A DNA stretch of 64,000 nucleotides from Halomonas sp. JB37 (GCF_002332255.1 NZ_NRGW01000001.1:62001-126000); one strand, 5' to 3'. Counted from the first letter of the stretch, positions 1-9,156 are shown. Numbers and translations are program-made. Notes: generated by a model from the letters alone, not told the origin.

Positions 1-2
1 TG

Positions 3-128
3 GCGCGCTATCACGGCCGTGTCACCGATGTGTGTCGCCACTTAGGCATTCCGCGCAAAACCTTTTATGACAAGCTTAAAAAGCACGGCCTCAATGCCGA
101 TGACTATCGCCACAGCAGCGAGCCCTGA
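3..128 (+). CDS. C-terminal fragment of a DctD-like sigma54 response regulator (cut by window edge)
   Basis: Only the last 41 codons are present; the gene enters from the left edge and stops with TGA at 126-128. The visible residues form a Fis-type helix-turn-helix that ends NtrC-family activators: VTDVCRHLGIPRKTFYDKLK, then KHGLNADDYR. That tail resembles DctD, the response regulator that activates sigma54 promoters of C4-dicarboxylate transporters, but with no receiver or AAA+ domain visible the subfamily call is an inference. Its 3' end overlaps the convergent YdjM-like gene by 25 bp. A TRAP operon with a sigma54-like promoter lies about 5.5 kb downstream. Confidence 0.6.
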   Translation, partial: ARYHGRVTDVCRHLGIPRKTFYDKLKKHGLNADDYRHSSEP

Positions 129-775
129 TGCAACAGCTCACCCAATACTGACCAAGGCGGCACCCAGGGCACCAGCGTTAACGTGGCAATCAGCATCAGC
201 AGATTAGACATGGGCCGCCGGCTATCGCCGAGCTTTAGCGCCGTTCCGAACGAACGCTTTAGCCGAGCGCCTTCAAGATCCACGCTGTACATCTCATCTA
301 AACTCAGGTGAATTAAAAATCCGACCAGCGTGGCGGCGCCATGCGACCAAGCAAGCCATGCCGGCTGGCCGAGCAGATTAAAACTCAGCGCAGCGGTGGC
401 CAGGCTACATAACCCACCCGCCAGCAGTGAGTGCCAGATACCGCGATGCACGGTAAAACGCGAAAATAGTACGCTGGCTAAATAACGCACGCAGACATAG
501 ATTCCACCGCAGGCAACCAGCAGCGCACCGGGCGTGAGCCATGGCTGCAGTAGCAGTGCGCCAAAGACCAAGGCAGGCACTGAAAGAAGATTAAAAATCA
601 ATCGGATAGAATGTGATCGGTCGGCATCGATGTCTGGCAAAATGCCCCCAAACGTAACCAGCGCAACCATCACCACCGCTTGAGAAGGCGGCCACCAATG
701 ACCTTTCCAAGCTGCGTAAGCTATCAGCATGCCACCCGCCGCTGCTACGGTAATATGCGTGCGAAAGTTAGCCAT
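104..775 (-). CDS. YdjM-like inner-membrane metal-dependent hydrolase family protein (DUF457)
   Basis: This 223-residue polytopic membrane protein has about five hydrophobic segments. The family signature is visible: GGILPDIDADRSHS near residues 43-56, then the HRGIWHSLLAG block (about 110-120) and a later HLSLDE. These His/Asp residues are typical of the YdjM/DUF457 membrane-bound putative metal-dependent hydrolases. The family's biochemical role is poorly known; E. coli YdjM is SOS-induced, and I see no obvious LexA box here. The length matches the family. The 3' end overlaps the upstream regulator gene by 25 bp on the opposite strand. Confidence 0.75.
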   Translation of the reverse strand: MANFRTHITVAAAGGMLIAYAAWKGHWWPPSQAVVMVALVTFGGILPDIDADRSHSIRLIFNLLSVPALVFGALLLQPWLTPGALLVACGGIYVCVRYLASVLFSRFTVHRGIWHSLLAGGLCSLATAALSFNLLGQPAWLAWSHGAATLVGFLIHLSLDEMYSVDLEGARLKRSFGTALKLGDSRRPMSNLLMLIATLTLVPWVPPWSVLGELLHQGSLLWR

Positions 776-879
776 GACGCGGCACCCCAGAAAACTGGAT
801 AAATTAACAGATTTCTGACCGGCGCGACATGACTATTTAAGAAAAAAGGTTGGCAGGGCAATCGCTTAGAGAAGGGGCA

Positions 880-1425
880 TCAAATTGACGATTCGGCCAA
901 AAAGCGGTCTTTCAATTTAACGTAGTTACCGGCGGTATAGGGGAAGAAAGCACGCTCAGATTCTTTCAGCGGGCGCAGTGGTTTAGCCGGGTTACCGGCA
1001 TAAACGTAACCGCTTTCCAGATGCTTACCCGGCGTTACTACGGCGCCAGCGGCAATAATGACTTCATCTTCAACGATCGCGCCATCCATCACGATCGCGC
1101 CCATTCCCACCAATATCCGACTGCCTAGCGTACAGCCATGCAAAATCGCCTTATGGCCGATGGTCACATCGTCGCCAATAATGAGCGGAAAGCCCGCCGG
1201 GCTAAAGTCACTTGCGTGGGTAATATGCAGCACGCTGCCATCCTGCACGCTGGTCCGCGCGCCGATTCGAATACGGTGCATATCGCCACGGATAACGCTC
1301 ATCGGCCAAACGGAGCAATCATCCCCCAGCACCACGTCTCCAATGACCACGCTGGCCGGATCAATATACACGCGCTCGCCAAGCGACGGCTCCATGCCCT
1401 GATAGCGTCTTAACGCACTGCTCAT
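880..1425 (-). CDS. Gamma-class carbonic anhydrase-like protein (YrdA/PaaY type)
   Basis: The 181-residue protein consists of left-handed beta-helix hexapeptide repeats (for example IGDVVLGDDCSVWPMSVIRG, then IGARTSVQDGSVLHI). The metal-binding histidines of gamma carbonic anhydrase-like proteins are visible in VLHITH and in IGHKAILHGC. Such proteins assemble as trimers with zinc or iron at the subunit interfaces; many homologues have weak or no CO2 hydratase activity, so the substrate is uncertain. A GGAG box sits 6 nt before the ATG. It is transcribed away from the Na+ symporter gene that precedes it on the same strand, about 80 bp upstream. Confidence 0.9.
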   Translation of the reverse strand: MSSALRRYQGMEPSLGERVYIDPASVVIGDVVLGDDCSVWPMSVIRGDMHRIRIGARTSVQDGSVLHITHASDFSPAGFPLIIGDDVTIGHKAILHGCTLGSRILVGMGAIVMDGAIVEDEVIIAAGAVVTPGKHLESGYVYAGNPAKPLRPLKESERAFFPYTAGNYVKLKDRFLAESSI

Positions 1426-1506
1426 AATTTGCTCCTGCGGTTCTCGATAGACTGTATAAAGAATATGACTCGCTGACTATAGTGCTTAATGACAACCAAA
1501 GAAGCC

Positions 1507-2847
1507 TTATAGAAATCCTGTCAGTAGCACGATAAAGGTCAGCGGAATCGATACCCAGCGAAGAATATTTCGCCACACTAGGTAGCCGCGCTCACCGGCA
1601 CCCAATGCACTGGCGACTCGCTCTTGGGGCATCACCCAGGCGGCAAAAATGGCGATCATCAATCCGCCTAAGGGCAGAAAAACATCCGGCGGTATACTGC
1701 TGACCAGTTCGAACACGTTGCGCCCAAAGAGCGGCCGGAATTCAGAAAGCGTCGAAAACGAGAAGGCGGATAGCAGGCCGATTAACCAGACGCTGACTGC
1801 CACGACCAGCGTCGCAAGGCTGCGGCGCAGCCCCAGCCCCTGAAGCGTCGCGACCATGGGCTCGGCTAAGTTAATCGCTGAGGTCCAGGTGGCTAACAGC
1901 AGTAATAAAAAGAACACGCTCAGCCATACCGAGCCCCACGGCAATTCAGAAAATGCGATCGGCAGCGTGACAAACATTAAGCCCGGGCCTTCAGCGGGGT
2001 CCATGCCTTGAGCAAACACAACCGAGAAAATCGCAATACCCGCCAGCAGTGCAACGCTGATATCGAGCACCGCTACCGCAAACGCGGCTTTGGGCAGGCT
2101 TTGCTCTTCAGGCATATAAGCCCCGTACGCCATTAAGGCACAGGCCCCTACCGCCAAGGTAAAAAACGCATGCCCCATTGCATGGACAACCACCGATGGC
2201 GTTAGCGCATCGAAAGAGGGCAGAAACAGCCATGCCAGCGCGGTGCCAAAACCATCCGTCGTGGCGGCATAGCCTGCTAATAGCAGCAGCAAAAAATACA
2301 GCAGCGGCATCAGCAAATTGTTAAGTCGCTCCAAACCTTTGGCAACACCGGCCGCCACAACGGACATGGTCATGAATAGAAACAGGGTGTGATTAAAAAT
2401 AAGCAGGCCCGGGTTAGCCAAGAAAGCGTCAAAGCCCGCACCAATCTCCTCAGCGCTCGCGCCGTTGAAATTACCGTTCACGGAGGCAACTAAAAACTCA
2501 ATCGACCAGCCGGACACCACCGAGTAGAACGATAAGATACAAAATACGGTGAACGCGCCGAATAGCCCTAGCCAACGCCAATGAGGCGAGGCTCCCGCCT
2601 CTGTTGCCAAGGCCCCTAACGCCTGCATTGGCCCGCGACGCCCGGCTCGGCCAATTAATATTTCCGCCATCATGACGGGAATACCTAGCAGCAGCACAAA
2701 CGCTACATAAACCAGCAAAAATGCCGCACCGCCATTTTCTCCAGCCACGTAGGGGAAGCGCCAGATGTTGCCTAAACCCACTGCAGCACCTGTTATTGCC
2801 AAGATAAAGGCCCGCTTCGACCCCCAGCGCTCCAGCGTTTCGCTCAT
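1507..2847 (-). CDS. Neurotransmitter:sodium symporter (SNF/NSS) family transporter
   Basis: This 446-residue protein opens with the conserved NSS TM1 region: GSKRAFILAITGAAVGLGN followed by IWRFPYVAGENGGAAF, where the unwound helix binds Na+ and substrate. About 11-12 hydrophobic helices follow, as in bacterial LeuT-fold transporters such as MhsT or LeuT. The likely role is Na+-coupled uptake of an amino acid across the inner membrane; the specific substrate cannot be read from sequence. Na+ coupling suits a halophile. GGAG lies 6 nt before the ATG. It may be cotranscribed with the gamma carbonic anhydrase-like gene downstream. Confidence 0.93.
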   Translation of the reverse strand: MSETLERWGSKRAFILAITGAAVGLGNIWRFPYVAGENGGAAFLLVYVAFVLLLGIPVMMAEILIGRAGRRGPMQALGALATEAGASPHWRWLGLFGAFTVFCILSFYSVVSGWSIEFLVASVNGNFNGASAEEIGAGFDAFLANPGLLIFNHTLFLFMTMSVVAAGVAKGLERLNNLLMPLLYFLLLLLAGYAATTDGFGTALAWLFLPSFDALTPSVVVHAMGHAFFTLAVGACALMAYGAYMPEEQSLPKAAFAVAVLDISVALLAGIAIFSVVFAQGMDPAEGPGLMFVTLPIAFSELPWGSVWLSVFFLLLLLATWTSAINLAEPMVATLQGLGLRRSLATLVVAVSVWLIGLLSAFSFSTLSEFRPLFGRNVFELVSSIPPDVFLPLGGLMIAIFAAWVMPQERVASALGAGERGYLVWRNILRWVSIPLTFIVLLTGFL

Positions 2848-3028
2848 CGTGTGCTCCTGCCGTTAGAGGCATTAAAAGGCGGCAAGACTAGCAGGCACTT
2901 GCACGCAGGCCAAACTCTGACCTGCAGCCTAGCATTGAAACGCGGCCCCACTGCCCGCACTGTGTCATCATTATCGCGCGTTTTGCGCTTCCTACACGAT
3001 TTTAAAAACGATGCCAACTGAGGTGCCT

Positions 3029-5092
3029 ATGTCCTCCACCCCCTTGCCCTCCAATCCGTTGCTTGAGACGCACAAGCTCCCCCCTTTTGCTGACATTCGC
3101 GCCGAACACGTAGAGCCTGCGGTAGAAATCCTGCTCAGAGAAAGCCGCGAGGCCATTGATCTCCTCGCCCAGCAGGCCGCCGCCACGGCGCCCACTTGGG
3201 ACAATTTCGCGGCGCCGTTTGAGGCCGTCAATGACCGTCTCACCAATGCGTGGTCACCGATTTCTCATCTCAACGGCACCATGAACTCCTCCGAATTACG
3301 CGAAGCGTATCAGGCATGCCTTGAAAAGCTTTCTGCTTTCGGCACCTGGGTCGGCCAACACGAAGGGCTTTTCCATGGTTGGAAAGCGCTGAAAGAAGGC
3401 CCGGCCTGGGCATCGTTAGATGCCGCACAGCGGCGCACCGTCGAGAACGCCTTACGTGATTTCCGGCTAGCCGGTGTTGACCTGCCCGCGGACCAAAAAG
3501 CGCGCTACGGAAAAATTCAGTCGCGTCTTTCACTACTCTCAAACCAGTATTCAAATAACGTTCTGGATGCCACCCAGGCATGGCACAAAGATATTGATTG
3601 CTTAGATGCGCTCGCAGGCGTCCCAGCAAGTGCCTTAGATACCTTAAAAGCCACCGCCGAGGCGAAGGGCGTGCCGGGCTACCGGATTACCTTGGATTTC
3701 CCAAGTTTTTTCCCTGTCATCAGCTACGCCGACAGTCGCGAGCTGCGCCGTGAGGTGTATACCGCGTTCATTACCCGTGCCTCAGACCAAAGCGCGGATG
3801 CTGGCAAGTTCGACAACGCTGCCATTTTGGAAGAGATTCTGTCGCTACGTAGCGACATTGCCCAGCTGCTTGGCTTTGCCACCTACGCGGATTATTCACT
3901 GGCCACTAAAATGGCCGAATCTCCCGAGCAGGTGCTTGAGTTCCTCAACGACCTAGCCCGTCGTGCGCTGCCTCAGGCTAAAGAAGAGTTTGCTGAACTG
4001 AGCACCTACGCCCGTGACGAACTGGGCCTGGAAGTACTTGAGCCGTGGGACGTTGCCTACGCCAGCGAGAAACTGCGCGAAGCACGCCACGCCATCTCCC
4101 AAGAACAGCTGCGCCCTTACTTTCCCGCCCCGCGCGTCATTGATGGCCTGTTTCAAGTGGTTGAGCGCCTCTACGGCGTACGCTGTGAAGAAGATACCGA
4201 GGCGACTCGCTATCATCCAGACGTCCAATACTTCCAGATTACTGAAAACGGCCAGCCGATTGCCGGCTTTTACCTTGATCTCTACGCCCGTGAAGGCAAG
4301 CGCGGCGGTGCCTGGATGGCGGACTGCCGCGTGCGCCGTCAAACCGAGCAGGGCCTGCAGCTGCCAGTGGCCTTTCTAACCTGCAACTTCACTGCGCCGG
4401 TAGGTGGCCGTCCCGCGCTGCTGACTCACGACGAAGTCACGACCTTGTTTCATGAGTTTGGGCACGGTCTTCACCATATGCTCACCAAGCAGCACATTGC
4501 AGATATTTCCGGCATTAACGGTGTGGCCTGGGATGCGGTCGAGCTACCCAGCCAGTTTATGGAAAACTACTGCTGGGAGCGTGAAGGACTAAACCTGCTG
4601 GCCAAGCACGTGGATACCGGCGAACCGCTTCCCTTCGATCTACTAGAGCGCCTGCAGGCAGCCAAGAACTTCCAGTCGGCCATGGGTATGATGCGCCAAA
4701 TCGAACTCTCGCTATTCGATCTACGCCTGCACCATGAACTCAGCGCCCCTAGCGCCAGCGACGTGCAAGCACTGCTCGATGATGTGCGGGCCGCGGTATC
4801 GGTGCTGCCCAAAGCCCCCTTCAATCGCTTCCAAAATAGCTTTGGGCATATATTTGCTGGCGGCTATGCGGCCGGTTACTACAGCTATAAGTGGGCGGAA
4901 GTGCTCTCGGCAGATGCCTGGAGTGCCTTTGAAGAAGCTGGCATCTTCGACCCAGAAACAGGCCAGCGCTTTCGTCGCGAAATCCTGGAGCAGGGCGGCG
5001 CTCGTGATGCCGCCGACCTGTTTGTTGCCTTTCGCGGTCGCGAACCCAGCGTTGAGCCACTGCTTCGCCACTGCGGCATTCGCGCCGCTTAA
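3029..5092 (+). CDS. prlC: Oligopeptidase A (M3 metallopeptidase)
   Basis: The 687-residue protein matches the M3A family length (E. coli PrlC is 680). The zinc motif HEFGHGLHH starts at about residue 475, with the third ligand Glu downstream in the ELPSQFMENYCWE region. PrlC degrades short peptides, including cleaved signal peptides, in the cytosol. I chose ATG 3029 because GAGG at 3020-3023 lies 5 nt upstream; the in-frame ATG at 3011 has no ribosome binding site. The downstream YheV-like gene starts 84 bp later and probably shares the transcript. Confidence 0.95.
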   Translation: MSSTPLPSNPLLETHKLPPFADIRAEHVEPAVEILLRESREAIDLLAQQAAATAPTWDNFAAPFEAVNDRLTNAWSPISHLNGTMNSSELREAYQACLEKLSAFGTWVGQHEGLFHGWKALKEGPAWASLDAAQRRTVENALRDFRLAGVDLPADQKARYGKIQSRLSLLSNQYSNNVLDATQAWHKDIDCLDALAGVPASALDTLKATAEAKGVPGYRITLDFPSFFPVISYADSRELRREVYTAFITRASDQSADAGKFDNAAILEEILSLRSDIAQLLGFATYADYSLATKMAESPEQVLEFLNDLARRALPQAKEEFAELSTYARDELGLEVLEPWDVAYASEKLREARHAISQEQLRPYFPAPRVIDGLFQVVERLYGVRCEEDTEATRYHPDVQYFQITENGQPIAGFYLDLYAREGKRGGAWMADCRVRRQTEQGLQLPVAFLTCNFTAPVGGRPALLTHDEVTTLFHEFGHGLHHMLTKQHIADISGINGVAWDAVELPSQFMENYCWEREGLNLLAKHVDTGEPLPFDLLERLQAAKNFQSAMGMMRQIELSLFDLRLHHELSAPSASDVQALLDDVRAAVSVLPKAPFNRFQNSFGHIFAGGYAAGYYSYKWAEVLSADAWSAFEEAGIFDPETGQRFRREILEQGGARDAADLFVAFRGREPSVEPLLRHCGIRAA

Positions 5093-5176
5093 CACACGTT
5101 ATCAGGTACACGTTGCAAACCATTATTTCATGCGTGGCGCCTTGGGCGTCGCGCATCTGATGCATAGGAGCCCACT

Positions 5177-5428
5177 ATGTCGACGGTTAAACGCTTTATT
5201 GCCGGCGTGATCTGCCCGCGCTGTGCGGAGATGGACCGCATCCGCGCCTGGGAGCAGAATGGCATTCGCTACCGCGAATGCGTCAGCTGCGATTTTTTTG
5301 AGCAGTTGCCTATTGAAGAAGATGCCCTTACCGAAATGACCACCCGAGTTAATCAGGTGCGCGACGACCAGAAGCAGCAAGATGTACAGCCCGTACGCAT
5401 CATGGATCCCGGCAAGCCCCCTCGTTAA
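5177..5428 (+). CDS. YheV-like putative zinc ribbon protein
   Basis: This 83-residue protein carries two Cys pairs, CPRC (about residues 13-16) and CVSC (about 34-37), forming a probable zinc ribbon, followed by an acidic tail. It matches the YheV family, whose function is unknown. It lies directly downstream of prlC, with GGAG about 6 nt before the ATG. A candidate terminator follows at 5447-5492. Confidence 0.8.
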   Translation: MSTVKRFIAGVICPRCAEMDRIRAWEQNGIRYRECVSCDFFEQLPIEEDALTEMTTRVNQVRDDQKQQDVQPVRIMDPGKPPR

Positions 5429-5446
5429 ACCCACGTTTCATCCCGT

Positions 5447-5492
5447 AAAAGGAAGGCCTAACCAAGCACCGCGAGCCTAGCGTCTTCCTTTT
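5447..5492 (+). terminator. Candidate terminator after prlC-yheV
   Basis: AAAAGGAAG at 5447-5455 pairs with CTTCCTTTT at 5484-5492, and an inner GGC/GCC extends the stem. The T tract is contained in the right arm. The loop is long (about 20 nt), so this is a moderate candidate. Confidence 0.5.
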
Positions 5493-5537
5493 CAATGTGC
5501 CGAATGCTGGCTAATGGCGCTCGATCGATCTCATTAG

Positions 5538-5580
5538 TGTGTGGCTATCCGCACATGCAAAATAATCATCGTGCGGACAC
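5538..5580 (+). promoter_or_regulatory. Candidate upstream activator site for the TRAP operon
   Basis: An 18-bp imperfect palindrome, TGTGTGGCTATCCGCACA, lies at 5538-5555, and a similar half-site, GTGCGGACAC, at 5571-5580. They sit about 85-130 bp upstream of the candidate sigma54 promoter, a normal distance for an enhancer-binding protein. The cognate activator is unknown. A DctD-like protein is encoded at the left edge of the window. Confidence 0.4.
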
Positions 5581-5664
5581 TCGGACACTTTGCCTGCCTA
5601 AGCCTGCCACGAAAGTTTAATAAGATCTTCTTAACCAACTGATTTTAAAATAACAATATTAAAA

Positions 5665-5680
5665 TGGCACAACTATCGCT
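5665..5680 (+). promoter_or_regulatory. Candidate sigma54 (-24/-12) promoter for the TAXI-TRAP operon
   Basis: TGGCACAACTATCGCT has the GG-N10-GC spacing of RpoN promoters and a good -24 element (TGGCAC); the -12 element TCGCT is imperfect against TTGCA. It lies about 85 bp upstream of the TAXI start and would give a leader of roughly 85 nt. Confidence 0.55.
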
Positions 5681-5778
5681 GTTATAACCACTGAATAGTC
5701 TGATTCATGCCGTACTAACGAGCAGCATCGAACACGACCGTCAGTCAATAACCCCAATAACAGCTAGGAACTCTCGCC

Positions 5779-6762
5779 ATGCGTAAACATATGCCTAAGA
5801 CCTTCACGCTACTTGCCAGCAGCGCCCTGCTTGTAGCGGCTAGCAGTGCCCAAGCAGACCGCTCCGAGTGGCCAGATAACTTCACCGTTGGTACGGCCAG
5901 TCAAGGCGGCACGTTCTTCGTTTACGGCTCAGGCTGGGCGAACTTTATTGCTGAAGAAGTTGGCGTATCTGGCGGCGGTGAAGTCACCGGTGGCCCCACG
6001 CAAAACTTAGCGCTAGTACACACCGGTGACATGGCATTTGGTTTAACCACCATGGGCCCTGCGTCTGATGCTGTGAACGGTGAAAGCCCGCTGGCACCTG
6101 GTATGAAGATGGACAACGTCTGTGCCATGTTCCCCATGTACGAAACGCCGTTTTCAATTGCGGCACTCTCTAGCAGCGGCATCGAATCCATTGCTGACAT
6201 TCCGGATGGCGCGCGTATCGGCTTTGGCCCCGCGGCGTCCACGTCTGATACCTACTTCCCCGCGATCCTAGAAACCTTAGGTGTGGACTTTGAACGCCGT
6301 AACGGTGGCTGGTCTGATCTAGGCGGCCAGTTGCAGGATGGCCTGCTCGACGTCGTTGCGTTCGCGGCCGGCATCCCGATCCCCGCCGTGAGCCAGTTGG
6401 AAGTACAAACTGACGTCAACATCATTGAGTTCACCGAAGAAGAGCTAGCCACCGTGCTGGAAAACTACCCGGTCGCTGAGTTCATGATTCCCGCTAATAC
6501 GTACACAACGCTTGAAGAAGATGCGCGCGCCGTTTCCATGTGGAACTTTGCGATCGCTGGCTGTGATCTTCCGGAAGACTTCATTTACGAAGTGACCAAG
6601 GCGACCATGGAAAACAACGAGCGCATGCGCTCAATACACCGCAGTGCTGAAACCACCATTCCAGAAAACATTGTACATAACACCGTACTGCCCTTTCATC
6701 CAGGCGCTGCGCGTTGGTACAAAGAGAACGGCTATGAAATTGCTGATGACATGATCAACTAA
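5779..6762 (+). CDS. TAXI-family TRAP transporter substrate-binding protein
   Basis: The 327-residue protein begins with a Sec signal peptide (two Lys/Arg-rich Met starts, then a LLASSALLVAASSAQA core with an AQA cleavage site near residue 26). The mature part matches TAXI periplasmic receptors: FTVGTASQGGTFFVYGSGWA near the start and the GPTQNLALVHTGDM segment. It captures a substrate, probably an organic acid such as glutamate or a dicarboxylate (inference), and hands it to the fused permease encoded 102 bp downstream. The gap holds a strong hairpin that may raise receptor level over permease level. Confidence 0.92.
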   Translation: MRKHMPKTFTLLASSALLVAASSAQADRSEWPDNFTVGTASQGGTFFVYGSGWANFIAEEVGVSGGGEVTGGPTQNLALVHTGDMAFGLTTMGPASDAVNGESPLAPGMKMDNVCAMFPMYETPFSIAALSSSGIESIADIPDGARIGFGPAASTSDTYFPAILETLGVDFERRNGGWSDLGGQLQDGLLDVVAFAAGIPIPAVSQLEVQTDVNIIEFTEEELATVLENYPVAEFMIPANTYTTLEEDARAVSMWNFAIAGCDLPEDFIYEVTKATMENNERMRSIHRSAETTIPENIVHNTVLPFHPGAARWYKENGYEIADDMIN

Positions 6763-6781
6763 GCAACGTTTACCGCTCTAA

Positions 6782-6813
6782 CTGCCCCGTCTCGGCCTTG
6801 CCGGGCGGGGCAG
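6782..6813 (+). promoter_or_regulatory. Intra-operon hairpin between TRAP receptor and permease genes
   Basis: CTGCCCCG at 6782-6789 pairs perfectly with CGGGGCAG at 6806-6813. No proper U tract follows, so it is more likely an mRNA-stabilising or partial-attenuation structure than a full terminator, giving more receptor than permease. Confidence 0.6.
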
Positions 6814-6864
6814 ATTTCGCTCCTGCTATCCCTTTGTCTGCTTTTGCTGTGAGGGTGAACTCTA

Positions 6865-9066
6865 ATGAGTCACAAAAACGACCAAGAACCCAATGGTCTC
6901 AAGGATGATGCCAACGTGGCGTCAACAGTACCCGACTCCATTGCTGATGGTGTCGATGACGACATTGTTGAATCTAATCGCCGCCTGTTTACCGGCTGGC
7001 AGTTCTTATTATTTGCGGCATTAGCCATTGCTTATTCTAGCTTCCACCTGGTTTCCCTGAACGTGTATCCGATGGAAACCTGGTCGTTTCGTATTGTGCA
7101 CATTGCCGGGGCGCTTATTCTGGGTTACGGGCTATTTGCTGGCGCTCGTTTTGCCGACGAGGAACACCAAACATCAGGTGCAGGGATTAAATGGGTGAGC
7201 TACGCGCTGCTTATTCCTGCGGCCTATACGTTGGCGCAAGTCTTTTTAATGCACCAAACACTCAGCGGCGGTGCGATGCGCATCGACCCCAGCGTTGAAA
7301 ACTGGCATTACGGTTACCCACTGATGGCGACCACCGCCTGTGCCGTTGTGCTGTCCTGGTTTTATCGTCAGGCACGCCATCGCTTTAACCCTGCCGACCT
7401 AGTGCTCATGGTATGCGCGCTGGCCAGCGCCGGTTATTTGCTGGTGGCTTTCAACACGAATATACGCATGTCGACAGGCACCTCCTTTGCGCCGTCAGGC
7501 ATCTCTTGGGCGGCGATTGCGGGCTCTCTGCTGATTCTTGAGCTTACCCGTCGCGTGGCCGGCTTGGCCTTGGTCGTCATTTCAGCGGTGTTCTTAGGAT
7601 ACGTTTTTGTCGGTCCTTATTTACCTGGCTTCTTGGGCTACCCAGGGCTGTCGCTACAACGCTTCTTCAGTCAGGTATATACCGATGCCGGCATTTTAGG
7701 CCCCACCACCGCCGTATCATCGACCTATATTATTCTGTTCATTATTTTTGCCGCGTTTCTGCAAGCGTCTAAAGTGGGCGACTACTTCGTCAACTTTGCT
7801 TTCGCTGCCGCAGGGCGCGCTCGCGGTGGCCCGGCCAAAGTGGCTATTTTTGCGTCTGGCTTGATGGGTATGATTAACGGCACCTCTGCGGGCAATGTGG
7901 TTTCCACAGGCTCGCTGACCATTCCATTGATGAAGAAAGTCGGCTATCCGGCGCGGAGTGCCGGGGCGATTGAAGCGGCTGCTTCAACGGGTGGGCAAAT
8001 CATGCCGCCGATTATGGGCGCCGGTGCGTTCATCATGGCCGAAGTGACAGGCATTCCGTATACCGAAATTGCCATTGCGGCGATCATCCCGGCGATTCTG
8101 TATTTTGCCTCTATCTATTTTATGGTCGACTTTGAAGCCGCCCGTAAAGGCATGCGGGGCATGCGCAAAGATGAGATCCCGCTGTTCTCCAAACTGATCA
8201 AGCAGGTCTATCTGTTCGCGCCGATCATCATTCTGATCGCGGCACTGTTCATGGGCTATTCGGTGATTCGTGCGGGCACGTTGGCCACCGCTTCAGCAGC
8301 CGTCGTGAGCTGGATTTCACCCAATAAAATGGGCATTCGTGCGATTCTTAAAGCGCTGCAAATCGCGGGCACCATGTCGGTTCAGATTATCGCCGTGTGC
8401 GCCTGTGCAGGCTTAATCGTGGGGGTTATCTCACTGACCGGCGTTGGCGCTCGCTTCTCATCGCTGCTGCTTGGCTTAGCCGGTGTTAGCCAGCTTCTCG
8501 CGCTGGTGTTCGCTATGCTAATTAGCATTTTGCTTGGTATGGGCATGCCGACCACCGCCGCTTATGCTGTCGCCGCCTCAGTGGTAGCGCCTGGCTTGAT
8601 CAATATTGGCATTGAGCCGCTGATCGCTCACTTCTTCGTGTTCTACTTTGCGGTGGTATCGGCGATTACCCCGCCCGTTGCGCTGGCGTCCTATGCAGCG
8701 GCCGGCATTTCTGGCGATAACCCGATGGGCACGTCCGTGGCGTCGTTCAAGATTGGCTTGGCCGCCTTCATCGTGCCGTTTATGTTCTTCTACAGCCCTG
8801 CCATGCTGATGGAAGGCACGCCGATGGAAATCCTGCGCGTTGGGGTCACCGCAACGCTGGGTATTATCTTGCTCTCAGGCATGGTTCAAGCGTGGTTCTT
8901 TGGGCCGGTCAACACATGGCAACGCCTGCTGATGCTGGTCGGCGCCATGTTTATGATCTATGGCGGTATTTATACCGACGTTCTGGGGCTTGCGATTGGT
9001 ATCGGGCTATTTGTCATGCAGCGTAAGCTGCATGGCAGTGGCAATAAAACGGCTCAAGCTGGCTAA
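6865..9066 (+). CDS. TRAP transporter fused permease (DctQM type)
   Basis: This 733-residue inner-membrane protein has a soluble acidic N-terminus (about residues 1-40), four N-terminal helices equivalent to the small Q subunit, then a large M-type region. The M region carries the typical GLMGMINGTSAGNVVSTGS and AAASTGGQIMPPIMGAGAF blocks, and a later GMGMPTTAAYAVAA repeat of the same fold. These fused permeases pair with TAXI receptors and drive Na+-dependent uptake. It is the last gene before the bidirectional terminator at 9096-9132. A GTGAGG box precedes the ATG. Confidence 0.95.
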   Translation: MSHKNDQEPNGLKDDANVASTVPDSIADGVDDDIVESNRRLFTGWQFLLFAALAIAYSSFHLVSLNVYPMETWSFRIVHIAGALILGYGLFAGARFADEEHQTSGAGIKWVSYALLIPAAYTLAQVFLMHQTLSGGAMRIDPSVENWHYGYPLMATTACAVVLSWFYRQARHRFNPADLVLMVCALASAGYLLVAFNTNIRMSTGTSFAPSGISWAAIAGSLLILELTRRVAGLALVVISAVFLGYVFVGPYLPGFLGYPGLSLQRFFSQVYTDAGILGPTTAVSSTYIILFIIFAAFLQASKVGDYFVNFAFAAAGRARGGPAKVAIFASGLMGMINGTSAGNVVSTGSLTIPLMKKVGYPARSAGAIEAAASTGGQIMPPIMGAGAFIMAEVTGIPYTEIAIAAIIPAILYFASIYFMVDFEAARKGMRGMRKDEIPLFSKLIKQVYLFAPIIILIAALFMGYSVIRAGTLATASAAVVSWISPNKMGIRAILKALQIAGTMSVQIIAVCACAGLIVGVISLTGVGARFSSLLLGLAGVSQLLALVFAMLISILLGMGMPTTAAYAVAASVVAPGLINIGIEPLIAHFFVFYFAVVSAITPPVALASYAAAGISGDNPMGTSVASFKIGLAAFIVPFMFFYSPAMLMEGTPMEILRVGVTATLGIILLSGMVQAWFFGPVNTWQRLLMLVGAMFMIYGGIYTDVLGLAIGIGLFVMQRKLHGSGNKTAQAG

Positions 9067-9095
9067 ACACGCTAAGCAGCTAAACGCCAAGTGTC

Positions 9096-9132
9096 AAAAA
9101 ACCCCGCTCAATGGCCATTGAGTGGGGTTTTT
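9096..9132. terminator. Bidirectional terminator between TRAP operon and metF
   Basis: A near-perfect palindrome: AAAAACCCC-GCTCAATGG pairs with CCATTGAG-T-GGGGTTTTT. A-run and T-run flank it, so it can end both the rightward TRAP transcript and the leftward metF transcript, whose stop codon is 25 bp away. Confidence 0.9.
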
Positions 9133-9156
9133 AGTTACTTGATGAAACAACGCACC

